Source of the DNA: Aporhodopirellula aestuarii
GTDB lineage: Bacteria > Planctomycetota > Planctomycetia > Pirellulales > Pirellulaceae
Direction: 5' to 3'
Length of the DNA: 64,000 nt
NCBI RefSeq assembly: GCF_023701485.1
Contig: NZ_JAMQBK010000025.1
Span: 6,620-70,619, forward strand
Shown: one piece after another, positions 1 through 8,398 of the stretch
How the letters are laid out: every line of letters starts with the position of its first letter
How positions within the stretch are numbered: position 1 is the first letter of the stretch
The notes under the pieces: model-generated
Databases searched by the model: none
What the model was told of the DNA's origin: nothing
Seen by the model: only the letters and a program-made list of their open reading frames with translations
Translations under genes and position numbers: made by a program

Positions 1-43
1 ATTGTCGTTATACCGAATCACTTCTATGTGCCTGCTTACCGAT

Positions 44-1459
44 TCACTCCGATTCCGCGTCGGCTTTGGCATTCCTTTTAGCCTCTTGCTCGAGCTTCTC
101 GACTGCGTCGCGGATGGCGGCCTCGTTCTTCTTTTCTGCCTCAGCGGCAGCGGCTGCCTCGGCGGCTTCTTCTTCAACTTGTTCCGCGGCGACGGGGTCG
201 GCGATGTACGGTTTCTCGTTTCGGTATCGAGTCAGCATTTTTTCGGCAAACTCTTTGACATCCGCCGGTGCGATCTCAACCACCTTTTCTTGCCAACCGA
301 CGGCGTCTTTGAAATTGCCCGCAGCAGCGTGGGCGGCCGCCAGGGCTGAGAGATCCCCGATGTTCCCGTATGCGTTGATCTCGCACGCTTTCTCAGCCGA
401 TTCGATGGCCGCCTTCGGGTCACGCAACGATTTGTCGTCCGTCGTGGCGAGCAGCCAAGCCCGGTTCTGGTGAGCGAGCGCGTAGTTGGGAGCCAATTCG
501 ATCGCGCGGTCATAGTCTTCCAACGCGGCCGCGGTTTTGCCGAGTTGGTAACGGTTGTAGCCTCGGTTGTTCCAAGCGACCGGATCCTCGTCGTTCATTT
601 CCAAAGCGGCTGAAAAGTCGGCAGCGGCGGCGGCGAATTCGCGTTGTTGGAATCGGATGTAACCGCGTCCCATGATCGCGGCGACGTCTTCGGCATTGGC
701 GTCGACGATTTTGTCGAAGTCGGCGATCGCTTTTTCCAGCTGGCCGGCCGCCTTGTAGGCGATCGCACGTTGCCGCAATAACGCGGCGTTGTTTTTGCGA
801 ACGTCGAGCGCGGCGGTGTAGTCGCGAATCGCTTTTTCGTACTCGCCCTGCCCCATGTGAACGGCCGCGCGGTTGATCAGCGGTGTGACGTCGTCGGGAT
901 CGATTTCGAGTGCTTTGTCGTAGTCGGAGATCGCGGCTTGGTGTTCGCCTCGCGCGGCCAGAAACAGTCCGCGGCTGCTGTAGGCGTGTGCCGCTGTGTA
1001 ACCTTTTTCGATCGCGGTATTGAAATCGGCAAGCGCCTCGTCCTGTTTGCCGAGTGCCCACCAAGCGGAGGCACGGAGGGTGTAGTAGCGTCCTTCGTCA
1101 GGGAATTCCTCGATCAGTTCGGTATAAATTGATGTCGATTCCGCCAGCTCCACCGCGTTGACTTTGTCGACGGCTCCGCGCGTCCCATCGTGCGTGACGA
1201 TGACGTAGTCGTCACCACGGTCCTCCACCACGGTCAGTAAATCTCCTTTCGCGATCACGTCCACCACTTCGTCGCCGGTGGCGAATTTCATCTCAACCCG
1301 GGCGACGACGGGCTGCCCCGGGCTGGCTGCCAGAGCCAAACCCGAGCTGAAAAACGTGATCGCCAGCGCGGCGAGTCGGCACCCGAAAGCGACAGGTGGA
1401 CAAATGTGTTTGTCCCCGAGGGGCGGGTTTGAGTTCGATAGGAAGAGGCTGCTTAACAT
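44..1459 (-). CDS. secreted or membrane-anchored TPR-repeat protein
   Basis: The N-terminus has a hydrophobic stretch (LAALAITFFSSGLALAA) ending in a likely signal-peptidase site. It is followed by an SH3-like beta region (about residues 45-100 of the mature part) and then a long run of tetratricopeptide repeats with the usual A-x-x-D-x-x-x-A-I/L spacing (for example ALADFNTAIEKGYTAAHAYS and AISDYDKALEIDPDDVTPLI). The C-terminal 60 residues are a charged Glu/Ala/Lys helix. TPR arrays bind other proteins, and this one probably works outside the cytoplasmic membrane. The partner is unknown. I chose the ATG at 1459; a TTG at 1486 would add nine residues. No close gene shares its strand, so it may be a single transcript. 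Confidence 0.8.
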   Translation of the reverse strand: MLSSLFLSNSNPPLGDKHICPPVAFGCRLAALAITFFSSGLALAASPGQPVVARVEMKFATGDEVVDVIAKGDLLTVVEDRGDDYVIVTHDGTRGAVDKVNAVELAESTSIYTELIEEFPDEGRYYTLRASAWWALGKQDEALADFNTAIEKGYTAAHAYSSRGLFLAARGEHQAAISDYDKALEIDPDDVTPLINRAAVHMGQGEYEKAIRDYTAALDVRKNNAALLRQRAIAYKAAGQLEKAIADFDKIVDANAEDVAAIMGRGYIRFQQREFAAAAADFSAALEMNDEDPVAWNNRGYNRYQLGKTAAALEDYDRAIELAPNYALAHQNRAWLLATTDDKSLRDPKAAIESAEKACEINAYGNIGDLSALAAAHAAAGNFKDAVGWQEKVVEIAPADVKEFAEKMLTRYRNEKPYIADPVAAEQVEEEAAEAAAAAEAEKKNEAAIRDAVEKLEQEAKRNAKADAESE

Positions 1460-1874
1460 CCGGTGACTTTCGGGCGAGATCGACAAAGGTTCTTCAAATG
1501 AGACTCCGGACGAATTGGAACCGTTTACAGAGGGCTTTTGAAGTCCGTTGGAGCGGGAATCGAAACGTTTTTTAACCTTCGGCGCATCCCAGGCAGCTGA
1601 CCAACACCCGAGGGCGATCTGCGGGTTCTAGGTCATTTTTCCGCATCCTGCAGATTGTTCGGGCTCTGACGATTGCGTTAGTATGGGCAAACCGCGACAC
1701 TTTTGACGGTTGGTTGTTTTGCGCAAAAAGTGACGATTGAAGATTGAACGGGCGGTGGTTCCGTTTAGTCTTGTTTCCTGGTGGTTGGGGGGGATGCCAT
1801 CGCCCGGAATATCGGTCCTTTTTCCCGCGGTTGCCATTTCGGCTGTTACTAAATTTTCTTTGAGGAACACTCCA
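1460..1874. other. intergenic region between divergent TPR and YTV genes
   Basis: About 415 bases separate the two divergent starts. I see no convincing gene here. Both promoters must lie in it. An in-frame open stretch runs upstream of the YTV gene from 1737, but it lacks a signal peptide at its own start, so I treat it as leader sequence. Confidence 0.5.
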
Positions 1875-3572
1875 GTGAAATCCATGTCCTATTTCCTGGG
1901 TATCGCGACCGCGATGCTCGCTTCTTACGCGACAACCGCGGCGGCCCGTTGTCAACCATGTGGTGGTTGTTCCGACCCATGTGGCAGTTCGCCAACCGTT
2001 GTCAGCACAGGATGCGGCGGAGCGGTTGGTTGCGGTCAAGGCTACGTCGTGCCGTCGGGCTACAGCTACGGTTCGAGCGTCAGTTACGGATCGTCCGTTT
2101 CGGTCAGTAGCGTGCCCACGACGCAAACGTTGTGCGAGCCGACGACCGCGTATCGCGTGGTGATGAAGCCGACCTACGTCACCGAAACACGCCCCGTGGC
2201 GGTGCAGGAAATGCGTCCCGAAACGCAATACCGCACCAAGACCGTTTACACCACGGTCCCGGTTACCGAGGAAAACTATCGCACCAAAGTGACCAACGTA
2301 TCGAAGACCGATACCAAAACGATCACCTACACCGTGCTTGTTCCGACAAAGAGCGAGAAGACCGTCAACGTGACCGAAACGGTTCCTCAATGGTCGGAAG
2401 TTCCTGAAGAGTACACGGTTCGCGTACCCACCCTCGTCGATGTCCCCGAAGAGTACACCGTCAAGGTGCCACGCCTTCGCGACGAAACCTTCACCTACAC
2501 CGTGAACGTTCCTTATCCCGTAACGACCCAAAAGACCCGGACGGTTGTCAACGCCGTTCCTGTCACCAAAACCCGGACGATCCAAGTCGACGTTCCGAAA
2601 ACCGAAATGAAAACGGTCACGAAGGATTACGGCCACTGGGAAGAGCAAATCGTTGAAGTGCCCGCCGCTCCTGTGGCGACCAATGTCGTTTACGCCAGCG
2701 GTTGTGGCACCAGTCATAGCAGCGGATGTCGTTGCGGTGGTTGCCGATCGGCCTGCGGCGGTTGTGTCACCGTTTCGGCATGTGGCGGTTGCGGCGGCGG
2801 TAGCTACGGCGGATGCGGCGGCAGCGTCAGCTACTCGGCTCCTGCAGCAACCAACTGTGCCCCCACCACGACGACCAAACGCGTCTGGGTTCCCAACGTG
2901 ACGACCGAAACGGTTGCCGTGACGACCAACACCAAAGAATCGCAAGTCGTGAGCTATACCGTGTACGAACAAGAATCGACTCAGATTCCGTATGAGTGCA
3001 CCACGATCGCTTACCGTCCGGAAACCCGTACGGGCAGCAAACAGGTCGTCGAATATGTCGACGAGCCACGCACCCGCACTCGCAAAGTCGTTCAGTACAA
3101 CGAAGAAACTCGCACCCGCATGCGTAAGACTTTGACGTACAACACGATCACCAAGACCGAAACGATTCCTTACGTCACCTACTCCACCGAAGAACGCACG
3201 AAGGAAATCAGCTACACGTACAACGTGCCTGAGTACACCGTCGAGCCTTACCAAACGACCCGCTACGAGCGAGTCGCGGAAGAGCAAATCGAAGAGTACG
3301 TGGTCAACGTCCCTCACACGGTGATCAAAGAGCAAACCGTCCAAGTTTGCAAAATGGTTCCGACGTTGGTGGAAGAGACCATCAATCCTTGCTGCAGCGG
3401 TTCGTCGACCGGCATCATCAGCGGTGGTGTCATCAGCACCGGCCCTTCGGTCATGCAAGGCGGCTGCGGTTCACCCGTGTACTCGGCTCCAGTGATGTCG
3501 ACGCCCGTGCTCAACAGTGGTTGTGGCGGATGTGGTGCTCCCGTGAGTGCCTCGCCCTGCCATGGTTGCTAG
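1875..3572 (+). CDS. secreted cysteine-rich YTV-repeat protein (planctomycete cell-wall type)
   Basis: The start is GTG at 1875 with GAGG about ten bases upstream; an ATG at 1884 is also possible. A signal peptide (YFLGIATAMLASYATTAAA) is followed by a Cys/Gly-rich segment, a long threonine- and valine-rich repeat region with many YTV-type motifs (EEYTVRVP, EEYTVKVP, FTYTVNVP, VSYTVYEQ, PEYTVEPY), a second Cys/Gly-rich linker and a Cys-rich tail ending CHGC. The YTV domain (Pfam) was defined from Rhodopirellula baltica, and YTV proteins are reported from its detergent-insoluble cell-wall fraction. The many cysteines suggest disulfide cross-linking. A structural wall role is inferred from family and composition. 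A long opposite-strand open frame over it is a composition artefact. Confidence 0.85.
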   Translation: MKSMSYFLGIATAMLASYATTAAARCQPCGGCSDPCGSSPTVVSTGCGGAVGCGQGYVVPSGYSYGSSVSYGSSVSVSSVPTTQTLCEPTTAYRVVMKPTYVTETRPVAVQEMRPETQYRTKTVYTTVPVTEENYRTKVTNVSKTDTKTITYTVLVPTKSEKTVNVTETVPQWSEVPEEYTVRVPTLVDVPEEYTVKVPRLRDETFTYTVNVPYPVTTQKTRTVVNAVPVTKTRTIQVDVPKTEMKTVTKDYGHWEEQIVEVPAAPVATNVVYASGCGTSHSSGCRCGGCRSACGGCVTVSACGGCGGGSYGGCGGSVSYSAPAATNCAPTTTTKRVWVPNVTTETVAVTTNTKESQVVSYTVYEQESTQIPYECTTIAYRPETRTGSKQVVEYVDEPRTRTRKVVQYNEETRTRMRKTLTYNTITKTETIPYVTYSTEERTKEISYTYNVPEYTVEPYQTTRYERVAEEQIEEYVVNVPHTVIKEQTVQVCKMVPTLVEETINPCCSGSSTGIISGGVISTGPSVMQGGCGSPVYSAPVMSTPVLNSGCGGCGAPVSASPCHGC

Positions 3573-3767
3573 CACGCGGTCACGGTGCTTCAAGTCGTCC
3601 TCGTTTTGAGATGATGACAACTGAGACGATTGAAACTTGACCGATTGAATCTTCTCCTGGCGGCAGACTCCGCTCTGTCGCTCGCTCGGACTTCTCGGCC
3701 AAGCCGTCAAGTTTAGCTCTACATCTATCTTTGCTATCGCCAGATGCTGAACTGCTAACAAACGATA

Positions 3768-3799
3768 CCGCCGTTGCCTTCGGGTCGCGGCGGTTTTTT
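3768..3799 (+). terminator. rho-independent terminator
   Basis: CCGCCG (3768-3773) pairs with CGGCGG (3788-3793) and is followed directly by six T residues (3794-3799). It lies about 195 bases after the YTV gene and before the DUF1559 gene, so it probably ends the YTV transcript. Confidence 0.75.
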
Positions 3800-3834
3800 A
3801 TTGGCGTGATTTTCGTTGGCGTTGTCTCTTTCTT

Positions 3835-3864
3835 GTAGCCACCGTCGCCAGACGGTGGAACAAG
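3835..3864. repeat. short dispersed palindrome, ACCGTCGCCAGACGGT type
   Basis: The core ACCGTC-GCCA-GACGGT with flanks GTAGCC...GGAACAAG recurs at 47703-47731 as GTAGCT...GGATCAGG. Two copies 44 kb apart with the same flanks suggest a dispersed family and not a chance hairpin. Confidence 0.6.
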
Positions 3865-3974
3865 TTCTATCGAGCCCCGCTGTGCCCCCCGGCTTTTCCA
3901 AATGCACTAGACTGGGCGATACGGGGGGATCAAACCCTCCGGCTACTCCCACGACCAGTCCTCCGGAGGAAATG

Positions 3975-5636
3975 ATGACCCGACCTCGAACTGTGATTTC
4001 GGTAGGTGCACTGACGCTCGCGCTGACGACTCTGATCGCGTTTCCGTTATCGCACCGTGCTGCCGCTCAAGAGCCTGCCACGGTAACGACCCCCATCACC
4101 CGATACGTTCCCGACGACGCATTGGCGACGATGATTTTGTCGCCGTCATCCTGGTTTGAGAACCCGATGATTGAGATGTTCCCCATCGAAATCCTGCGGG
4201 TGCAAATGAGTGAACAGTTCGGCATCGATCCGTTTGACATCGATGAAGTGAAGATGGTGGTTGCGCTCGATCCCCAAACCATGCAGCCGCTCGTGGGCGT
4301 CGTCATCTCGCTCTCTGCGGCGCCTGACTATGCACTTCTGCGTGAGGCGATTGATGCCGCCGCGGATCCGGTGCAGATCGATGGGCATGAGGCTTATGTC
4401 ATCGATGGGCCGCCAGGAAGCGTGATATCGCAGATCGACGAGCAGACGCTCTTCGTCGGTACCGCGAATTACATGCGACCGATGTTGAATGCCGAAAACG
4501 GCACCGGTGAATTGCCATCTTTGTTGCAGACGATGACGCACCAGTCAGGGCTCACCATCGCGATGGTGACCGAGCAGGTCCGCCCGATTCTGAGCGGCGT
4601 TGCGATGCAGGGTGCCGGGAATCTCGCGCCCGATCTTCAACCGCTCGCGCAAATCCCCGGTCTCACCGATGCGATCAAGGTCCATGTCGATTTTGGTGAG
4701 GGGTCAGGCGCCTTGCGGCTCGCGTTGGTGGGCACCGACGAGGTCGCCGCCCAGCGAATCGAGTCGATCCTAATTGATTCGATCGTCGCAGCCCGCGTGT
4801 TGGCAATTGCAGAAATCAACCGCAGTCTGGCGAACTCGGATCAATCCCAGGCGATGCGCGAAGCCACGGATCGCTACGCCAACCGCATGGCCGACATGAT
4901 CACCAAGAATCTGAAGCCGACGTTGCGCGGCGATGAGGTGGCGATTGAGGTCGAATCGAGCGTGAGCGTGGCGACGACCGGTGTCTTGGTCGGATTGTTG
5001 TTGCCGGCTGTTCAAGCAGCACGTCAAGCGGCTCGACGCATGAGTAGTTCCAACAACATCAAACAGATCATGCTGGCGATGCATAATTACCACTCGGCCT
5101 ACAGACAATTGCCCAAATCAGCGATCACGGATGACGATGGCAAACCTCTGCTGAGTTGGCGGGTTGCGATTTTGCCATTTATCGAAGAGCAAGCGCTTTA
5201 TCAGAAGTTTCATCTCGACGAACCTTGGGATAGCGAGCACAACCTTCCGCTGGCCAAAGAGCTGCCCGCGGTTTACCAGTCACCGGGCGTTACGCTCGGA
5301 CCTGGGATGACCGTCATGCAGGCGGTGGTCGGCGAAGACATGGGCATGCGGCCCCTTGAGAAAACGGCGTTCCGCGATTTCCTCGATGGTTTGAGTAATT
5401 CGGCCTTAATCCTCGAAGTGAATGCCGAAGCCGCGGTGATCTGGTCGAAGCCTGAGGACATTGAGATCGACAAAGCGAATCCCCTGCAACATCTGGGCAA
5501 ATTGAGGGAAGGCGGATTCCATATCGGTATGGCGGACGGCGCGGTAAGGTTTTTCACAAACAGTACCGGCCCTGAATTCTTCCTGCGTCTCCTGACCCGT
5601 GCTGGAAAAGAAACGATCGACCACGACCAGTGGTGA
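3975..5636 (+). CDS. exported DUF1559-domain protein with extra N-terminal domain
   Basis: GGAGG at 3965-3969 fits the ATG at 3975 (five-base gap) better than the ATG at 3972. A signal sequence ([26 protein letters not shown]) comes first, then about 300 residues with no family I recognise. After that comes a typical DUF1559 core: [53 protein letters not shown] and a C-terminal [12 protein letters not shown] that corresponds to the H-x9-DG tail. DUF1559 proteins are hugely expanded in planctomycetes and normally start with a type IV prepilin leader (GFTLVELLVVIAIIG). Here that leader is absent and the pilin-like LLPAVQAAR helix sits about 330 residues inside the protein. A pseudopilin or surface role is inferred only. 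Confidence 0.85.
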   Translation: MTRPRTVISVGALTLALTTLIAFPLSHRAAAQEPATVTTPITRYVPDDALATMILSPSSWFENPMIEMFPIEILRVQMSEQFGIDPFDIDEVKMVVALDPQTMQPLVGVVISLSAAPDYALLREAIDAAADPVQIDGHEAYVIDGPPGSVISQIDEQTLFVGTANYMRPMLNAENGTGELPSLLQTMTHQSGLTIAMVTEQVRPILSGVAMQGAGNLAPDLQPLAQIPGLTDAIKVHVDFGEGSGALRLALVGTDEVAAQRIESILIDSIVAARVLAIAEINRSLANSDQSQAMREATDRYANRMADMITKNLKPTLRGDEVAIEVESSVSVATTGVLVGLLLPAVQAARQAARRMSSSNNIKQIMLAMHNYHSAYRQLPKSAITDDDGKPLLSWRVAILPFIEEQALYQKFHLDEPWDSEHNLPLAKELPAVYQSPGVTLGPGMTVMQAVVGEDMGMRPLEKTAFRDFLDGLSNSALILEVNAEAAVIWSKPEDIEIDKANPLQHLGKLREGGFHIGMADGAVRFFTNSTGPEFFLRLLTRAGKETIDHDQW

Positions 5637-5776
5637 TTCCCGAAAGAATGTTCCCGAGAGTTCTCGCCGTGTCGCCTTTTTGTCAGTTTTCTACAACGGC
5701 TGGTAAAGAGTCGGCACGGCATATGCATCTTTAACTTCGTTATCGACAGGTGAGATCAGTTTGATCTTGGCAGATG

Positions 5777-5801
5777 AACCTCGCAATTTGTGAGGTTTTT
5801 T
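5777..5801 (+). terminator. rho-independent terminator
   Basis: AACCTC (5777-5782) pairs with GAGGTT (5792-5797), and the T-run continues to 5801. It lies about 140 bases after the DUF1559 gene. Because it is a terminator, a start for the next gene inside it (5790) is unlikely. Confidence 0.65.
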
Positions 5802-5879
5802 GTGTCACAAATCACGCCCGTTTTCCGCTATTCACATATAGACGGAACCATCCACCTTCAGCCCACAACGAGTTTTACG

Positions 5880-6125
5880 ATGGATACTTCGAACGAAAAT
5901 AGCAGCCGCGCAGGCCGTACTTTAAAACGAATTCAATCGATGCTCCGCGTTCACGAGCGACTCGGGGCTTATGCAGCACGTCTGCAAATCAAGGTTGAAA
6001 ACACGGCGGTCATTCTTAGCGGTACGTTGCCCAATCAAGAACTGCGAAGCGAACTGGTGCCGACGATCCGTCGTGCCGGGGTGCTTTGGCAAGTGAAAAA
6101 CCGAGTCGACGTCGCCGCGTCGTAA
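5880..6125 (+). CDS. small BON-like protein
   Basis: An 81-residue cytoplasmic-looking protein. Its second half (RLQIKVENTAVILSGTLPNQ ... RRAGVLWQVKNRVDV) has the pattern of a single BON domain: a short beta strand, the V-x-L-x-G-x-(L/V) turn, then a helix and a final V-x-N-x-(V/L). BON domains bind phospholipid or other ligands and occur in OsmY-like and secretin-associated proteins. There is no signal peptide, so an intracellular role is likely. I chose the ATG at 5880 because the upstream in-frame start at 5790 lies within a terminator. The match is weak because the domain is short. Confidence 0.6.
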   Translation: MDTSNENSSRAGRTLKRIQSMLRVHERLGAYAARLQIKVENTAVILSGTLPNQELRSELVPTIRRAGVLWQVKNRVDVAAS

Positions 6126-6146
6126 GTCGACACTTTGAATCGCAAC

Positions 6147-6210
6147 GCAGAACAATTGTTTGTTCCCCTGGGGTGCTTTGCCAGCGGAGAAGTCGAAACA
6201 ATTGTTCTGC
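6147..6210. repeat. 14-base perfect inverted repeat between convergent genes
   Basis: GCAGAACAATTGTT (6147-6160) is repeated inverted as AACAATTGTTCTGC (6197-6210), with 36 bases between. A second hairpin, CGAGCGAC/GTCGCTCG, lies at 6312-6332. Both sit between the convergent BON-like and cytochrome-WD40 genes and may work as transcript ends, though neither has a clear T-run. Confidence 0.5.
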
Positions 6211-6378
6211 CCTCTCGGTTGATGTGAATCGACTCCAACGAGCCACCCCCATCAATCGTGGACTTAGAAGTTCTGACCGATCATTATGCGAACCGGCTGA
6301 ATCGGCACCAGCGAGCGACAATAGGTCGCTCGAAGAACTTCGATCTTGAAGCAATCCGTACGAACGAAGTGCGGTTGC

Positions 6379-8388
6379 TTATTGAATCGCGGCAACGAGT
6401 TGCTGCTTCTTACGCTCTTGTTCGCTCATCTGAGCGGCGACCGCGTCGTGGGCCTGCTTGGCTTGCTCCCACGCTTTCTGTGCGGCATCGACGCCAGCTT
6501 TCTTTTGAACGACGATTGCCTCGGCTGGTTTGATCTTAGCCGCTAGTTCCGCCGTCCGGTTTTTCTCTTTGTCGGCCTCTGCTAATCGGCTGACTGAGTC
6601 GCGTCGGGTTTGTGCGATTTGTGACAACAGATTGGCTAGGTTCGATTCCACCGCGGCGACGATCTCGATCTTGGCCGCGTCAGGGGCATCACCCAGCGAC
6701 AACCTCGCGGCGATCACTCTGTCGTGCTGATCTCGCGAGCTGGTGATCAAGGCTGGTAGTTTTTCAGACAACTGTTTTGATTGCTCACGCAGCGAAACCT
6801 CGGTCGCTTTGCTTTGCTCAACCGCCGCGATGCTGGCTTTGTGCGCCGCCTCCGCGTCGTTGAGTGCTTTCACCGCCGCGTCGAGTTTTGTTTTCATCTC
6901 CTGTTGGGATTTGGACAACGGTTCGAGCTGCGTGCGGATGGACGCGAGTGTTTGTTCGACGGCTTTCAATCGTTCGGCCGCGGGTGGAGGATTGGCGGCC
7001 AGTGGTGTTGTCACCGGTGGGTCGGCGATGGTCGTGATCTGAACCGTTCCGGTCCAATCGCCATACGCGACGCGGGTTGAATCGTGCGTGATCGCAGCTT
7101 CGAGTGCCGCTTCGGGCGTCGGTGGGAACTCTTTGATCTTGTTACCCGACGCGTCCCAAAGTCGAACCTTCCGATCCTTCGAGGCGGTGACGAGTTGGCC
7201 TTTGTGATCGAAGCGGACTGCCATCACGGCGCCGCCTCCGACGTTGATCGACTTGATTGCTTTGCCGGCGATCATGTCCCACAATTTTACAGTTCCGTCA
7301 TCACTTGCGCTGGCGAGCACGTTGGAGTCGTCACGCCACGAGATTGAGTTGATGGCACCTTTGTGATCCGTCAGATCGAGGAATTGTCGTCCCGTAGCGG
7401 CCTCCCAGACGACTAACCCGCCGCTGCGATCTCCCGATGCCACCAAGACGCCATCGGGGCTGAACGCGACCGCGTAAATCCAGTCGGTGTGCTTCTTCAG
7501 GTCGAACAACAGAGCGCCATCGGTGGCGTCAAAGATTCGCAGCATCTTTTGCGGGCCACCGAGCGCGATTCGCGACATCGTATCGTTACAGTCGGCATCA
7601 AAGACGACGTCGTATTCATCGCCGACCGTCGCGACCCGCGATCCGGTTTCAATCTCATACACCGCCGCGATTCCACGCACACTGTGTTCACCGCCGCCCG
7701 CGATCAGGTAGCGGCCATCACGGCTGAATCGCAGCGATTGGGGGATTCCTTCTTCAAACGGAAGAATGCCTAGCAGTTCGGCGGTATCGGCGTGGTACAG
7801 CACGATCTGTTTTTGACCGGCTACGGCAATCAGCGGAGCCCAGGGGCTGGCACCGATCGCAGTGACTGCGGAGGCTCGCTCGGTGACGACCGGAACTTTT
7901 TGAGGAAGGGTTTTAGGCATCGGCGGTGGCCCTTCCGGCTTGCCCGTCGAAGGGGCCGCAAACGCCAAGGCGTTTTTCTTCTTTGCTTTGGCTTGGCTGC
8001 CTGAATTTTCGAGGATGCCACCTTCGATCCATGCTTTCAAGATCGCCAACTGTTCGGCAGGGATCTTGGGCTGTTCAGGCGGCATGACCGGCGTGTCATC
8101 GTGGTTGACGAGTTGCCACAACCGACTGGCGTCCACATCGCCATCGTCATAAACGACTTCACCACTACCGCCGCCTTCCATCAGCGCGCCGTAGGAATCA
8201 ATCGCCAATCCACCACGTTTGTCACTTTGGTTGTGACAGGTCATGCAGTGTTGTCTAAAAATCGGCTTGACGTCGTCTTCATAGGTCACCTTCGCGGGGC
8301 TGCCTTCGGCGGCGGTCGCGAGCGTTGTCGATGCGCCGAGGAAGGACAGGCCGAGTGAAGCGGCCGCAATCAATCGAATGGAATTCAT
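6379..8388 (-). CDS. planctomycete cytochrome c (PSCyt1) fused to WD40 propeller and coiled coil
   Basis: Signal peptide, then a c-type heme motif CMTCH (C48, C51, H52) in a PSCyt1-like domain with the later MPPEQP segment that supplies the usual Met ligand. Then come WD40 repeats (for example HTDWIYAVAFSPDGVLVASG and HKGAINSISWRDD...VKLWD) and a C-terminal coiled coil of about 190 residues rich in Gln, Glu, Lys and Ala. It is the last gene of a four-gene leftward operon. The ATG at 8388 starts ten bases after the upstream stop; a TTG at 8415 would overlap that gene. Such proteins are typical of planctomycetes and usually sit beside DUF1549/DUF1553 and DUF1501 genes. A periplasmic redox role is inferred, and the substrate is unknown. 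Confidence 0.85.
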   Translation of the reverse strand: MNSIRLIAAASLGLSFLGASTTLATAAEGSPAKVTYEDDVKPIFRQHCMTCHNQSDKRGGLAIDSYGALMEGGGSGEVVYDDGDVDASRLWQLVNHDDTPVMPPEQPKIPAEQLAILKAWIEGGILENSGSQAKAKKKNALAFAAPSTGKPEGPPPMPKTLPQKVPVVTERASAVTAIGASPWAPLIAVAGQKQIVLYHADTAELLGILPFEEGIPQSLRFSRDGRYLIAGGGEHSVRGIAAVYEIETGSRVATVGDEYDVVFDADCNDTMSRIALGGPQKMLRIFDATDGALLFDLKKHTDWIYAVAFSPDGVLVASGDRSGGLVVWEAATGRQFLDLTDHKGAINSISWRDDSNVLASASDDGTVKLWDMIAGKAIKSINVGGGAVMAVRFDHKGQLVTASKDRKVRLWDASGNKIKEFPPTPEAALEAAITHDSTRVAYGDWTGTVQITTIADPPVTTPLAANPPPAAERLKAVEQTLASIRTQLEPLSKSQQEMKTKLDAAVKALNDAEAAHKASIAAVEQSKATEVSLREQSKQLSEKLPALITSSRDQHDRVIAARLSLGDAPDAAKIEIVAAVESNLANLLSQIAQTRRDSVSRLAEADKEKNRTAELAAKIKPAEAIVVQKKAGVDAAQKAWEQAKQAHDAVAAQMSEQERKKQQLVAAIQ

Positions 8389-8398
8389 GGAGTATGGC

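Larger units (their letters stand above)
3573..3974. other. intergenic region with terminator and short palindrome
   Basis: This 400-base stretch holds a terminator hairpin (3768-3799) and a short dispersed palindrome (3835-3864). It ends in a strong Shine-Dalgarno GGAGG (3965-3969) for the next gene. I see no gene in it. Confidence 0.55.

Noticed and set aside
1572-3458. A long minus-strand open frame (about 628 residues) opposite the YTV gene
   Set aside because: Its amino acids are dominated by Arg, Gly and His from reversed repeat codons, and the plus strand has a signal peptide and known motifs.
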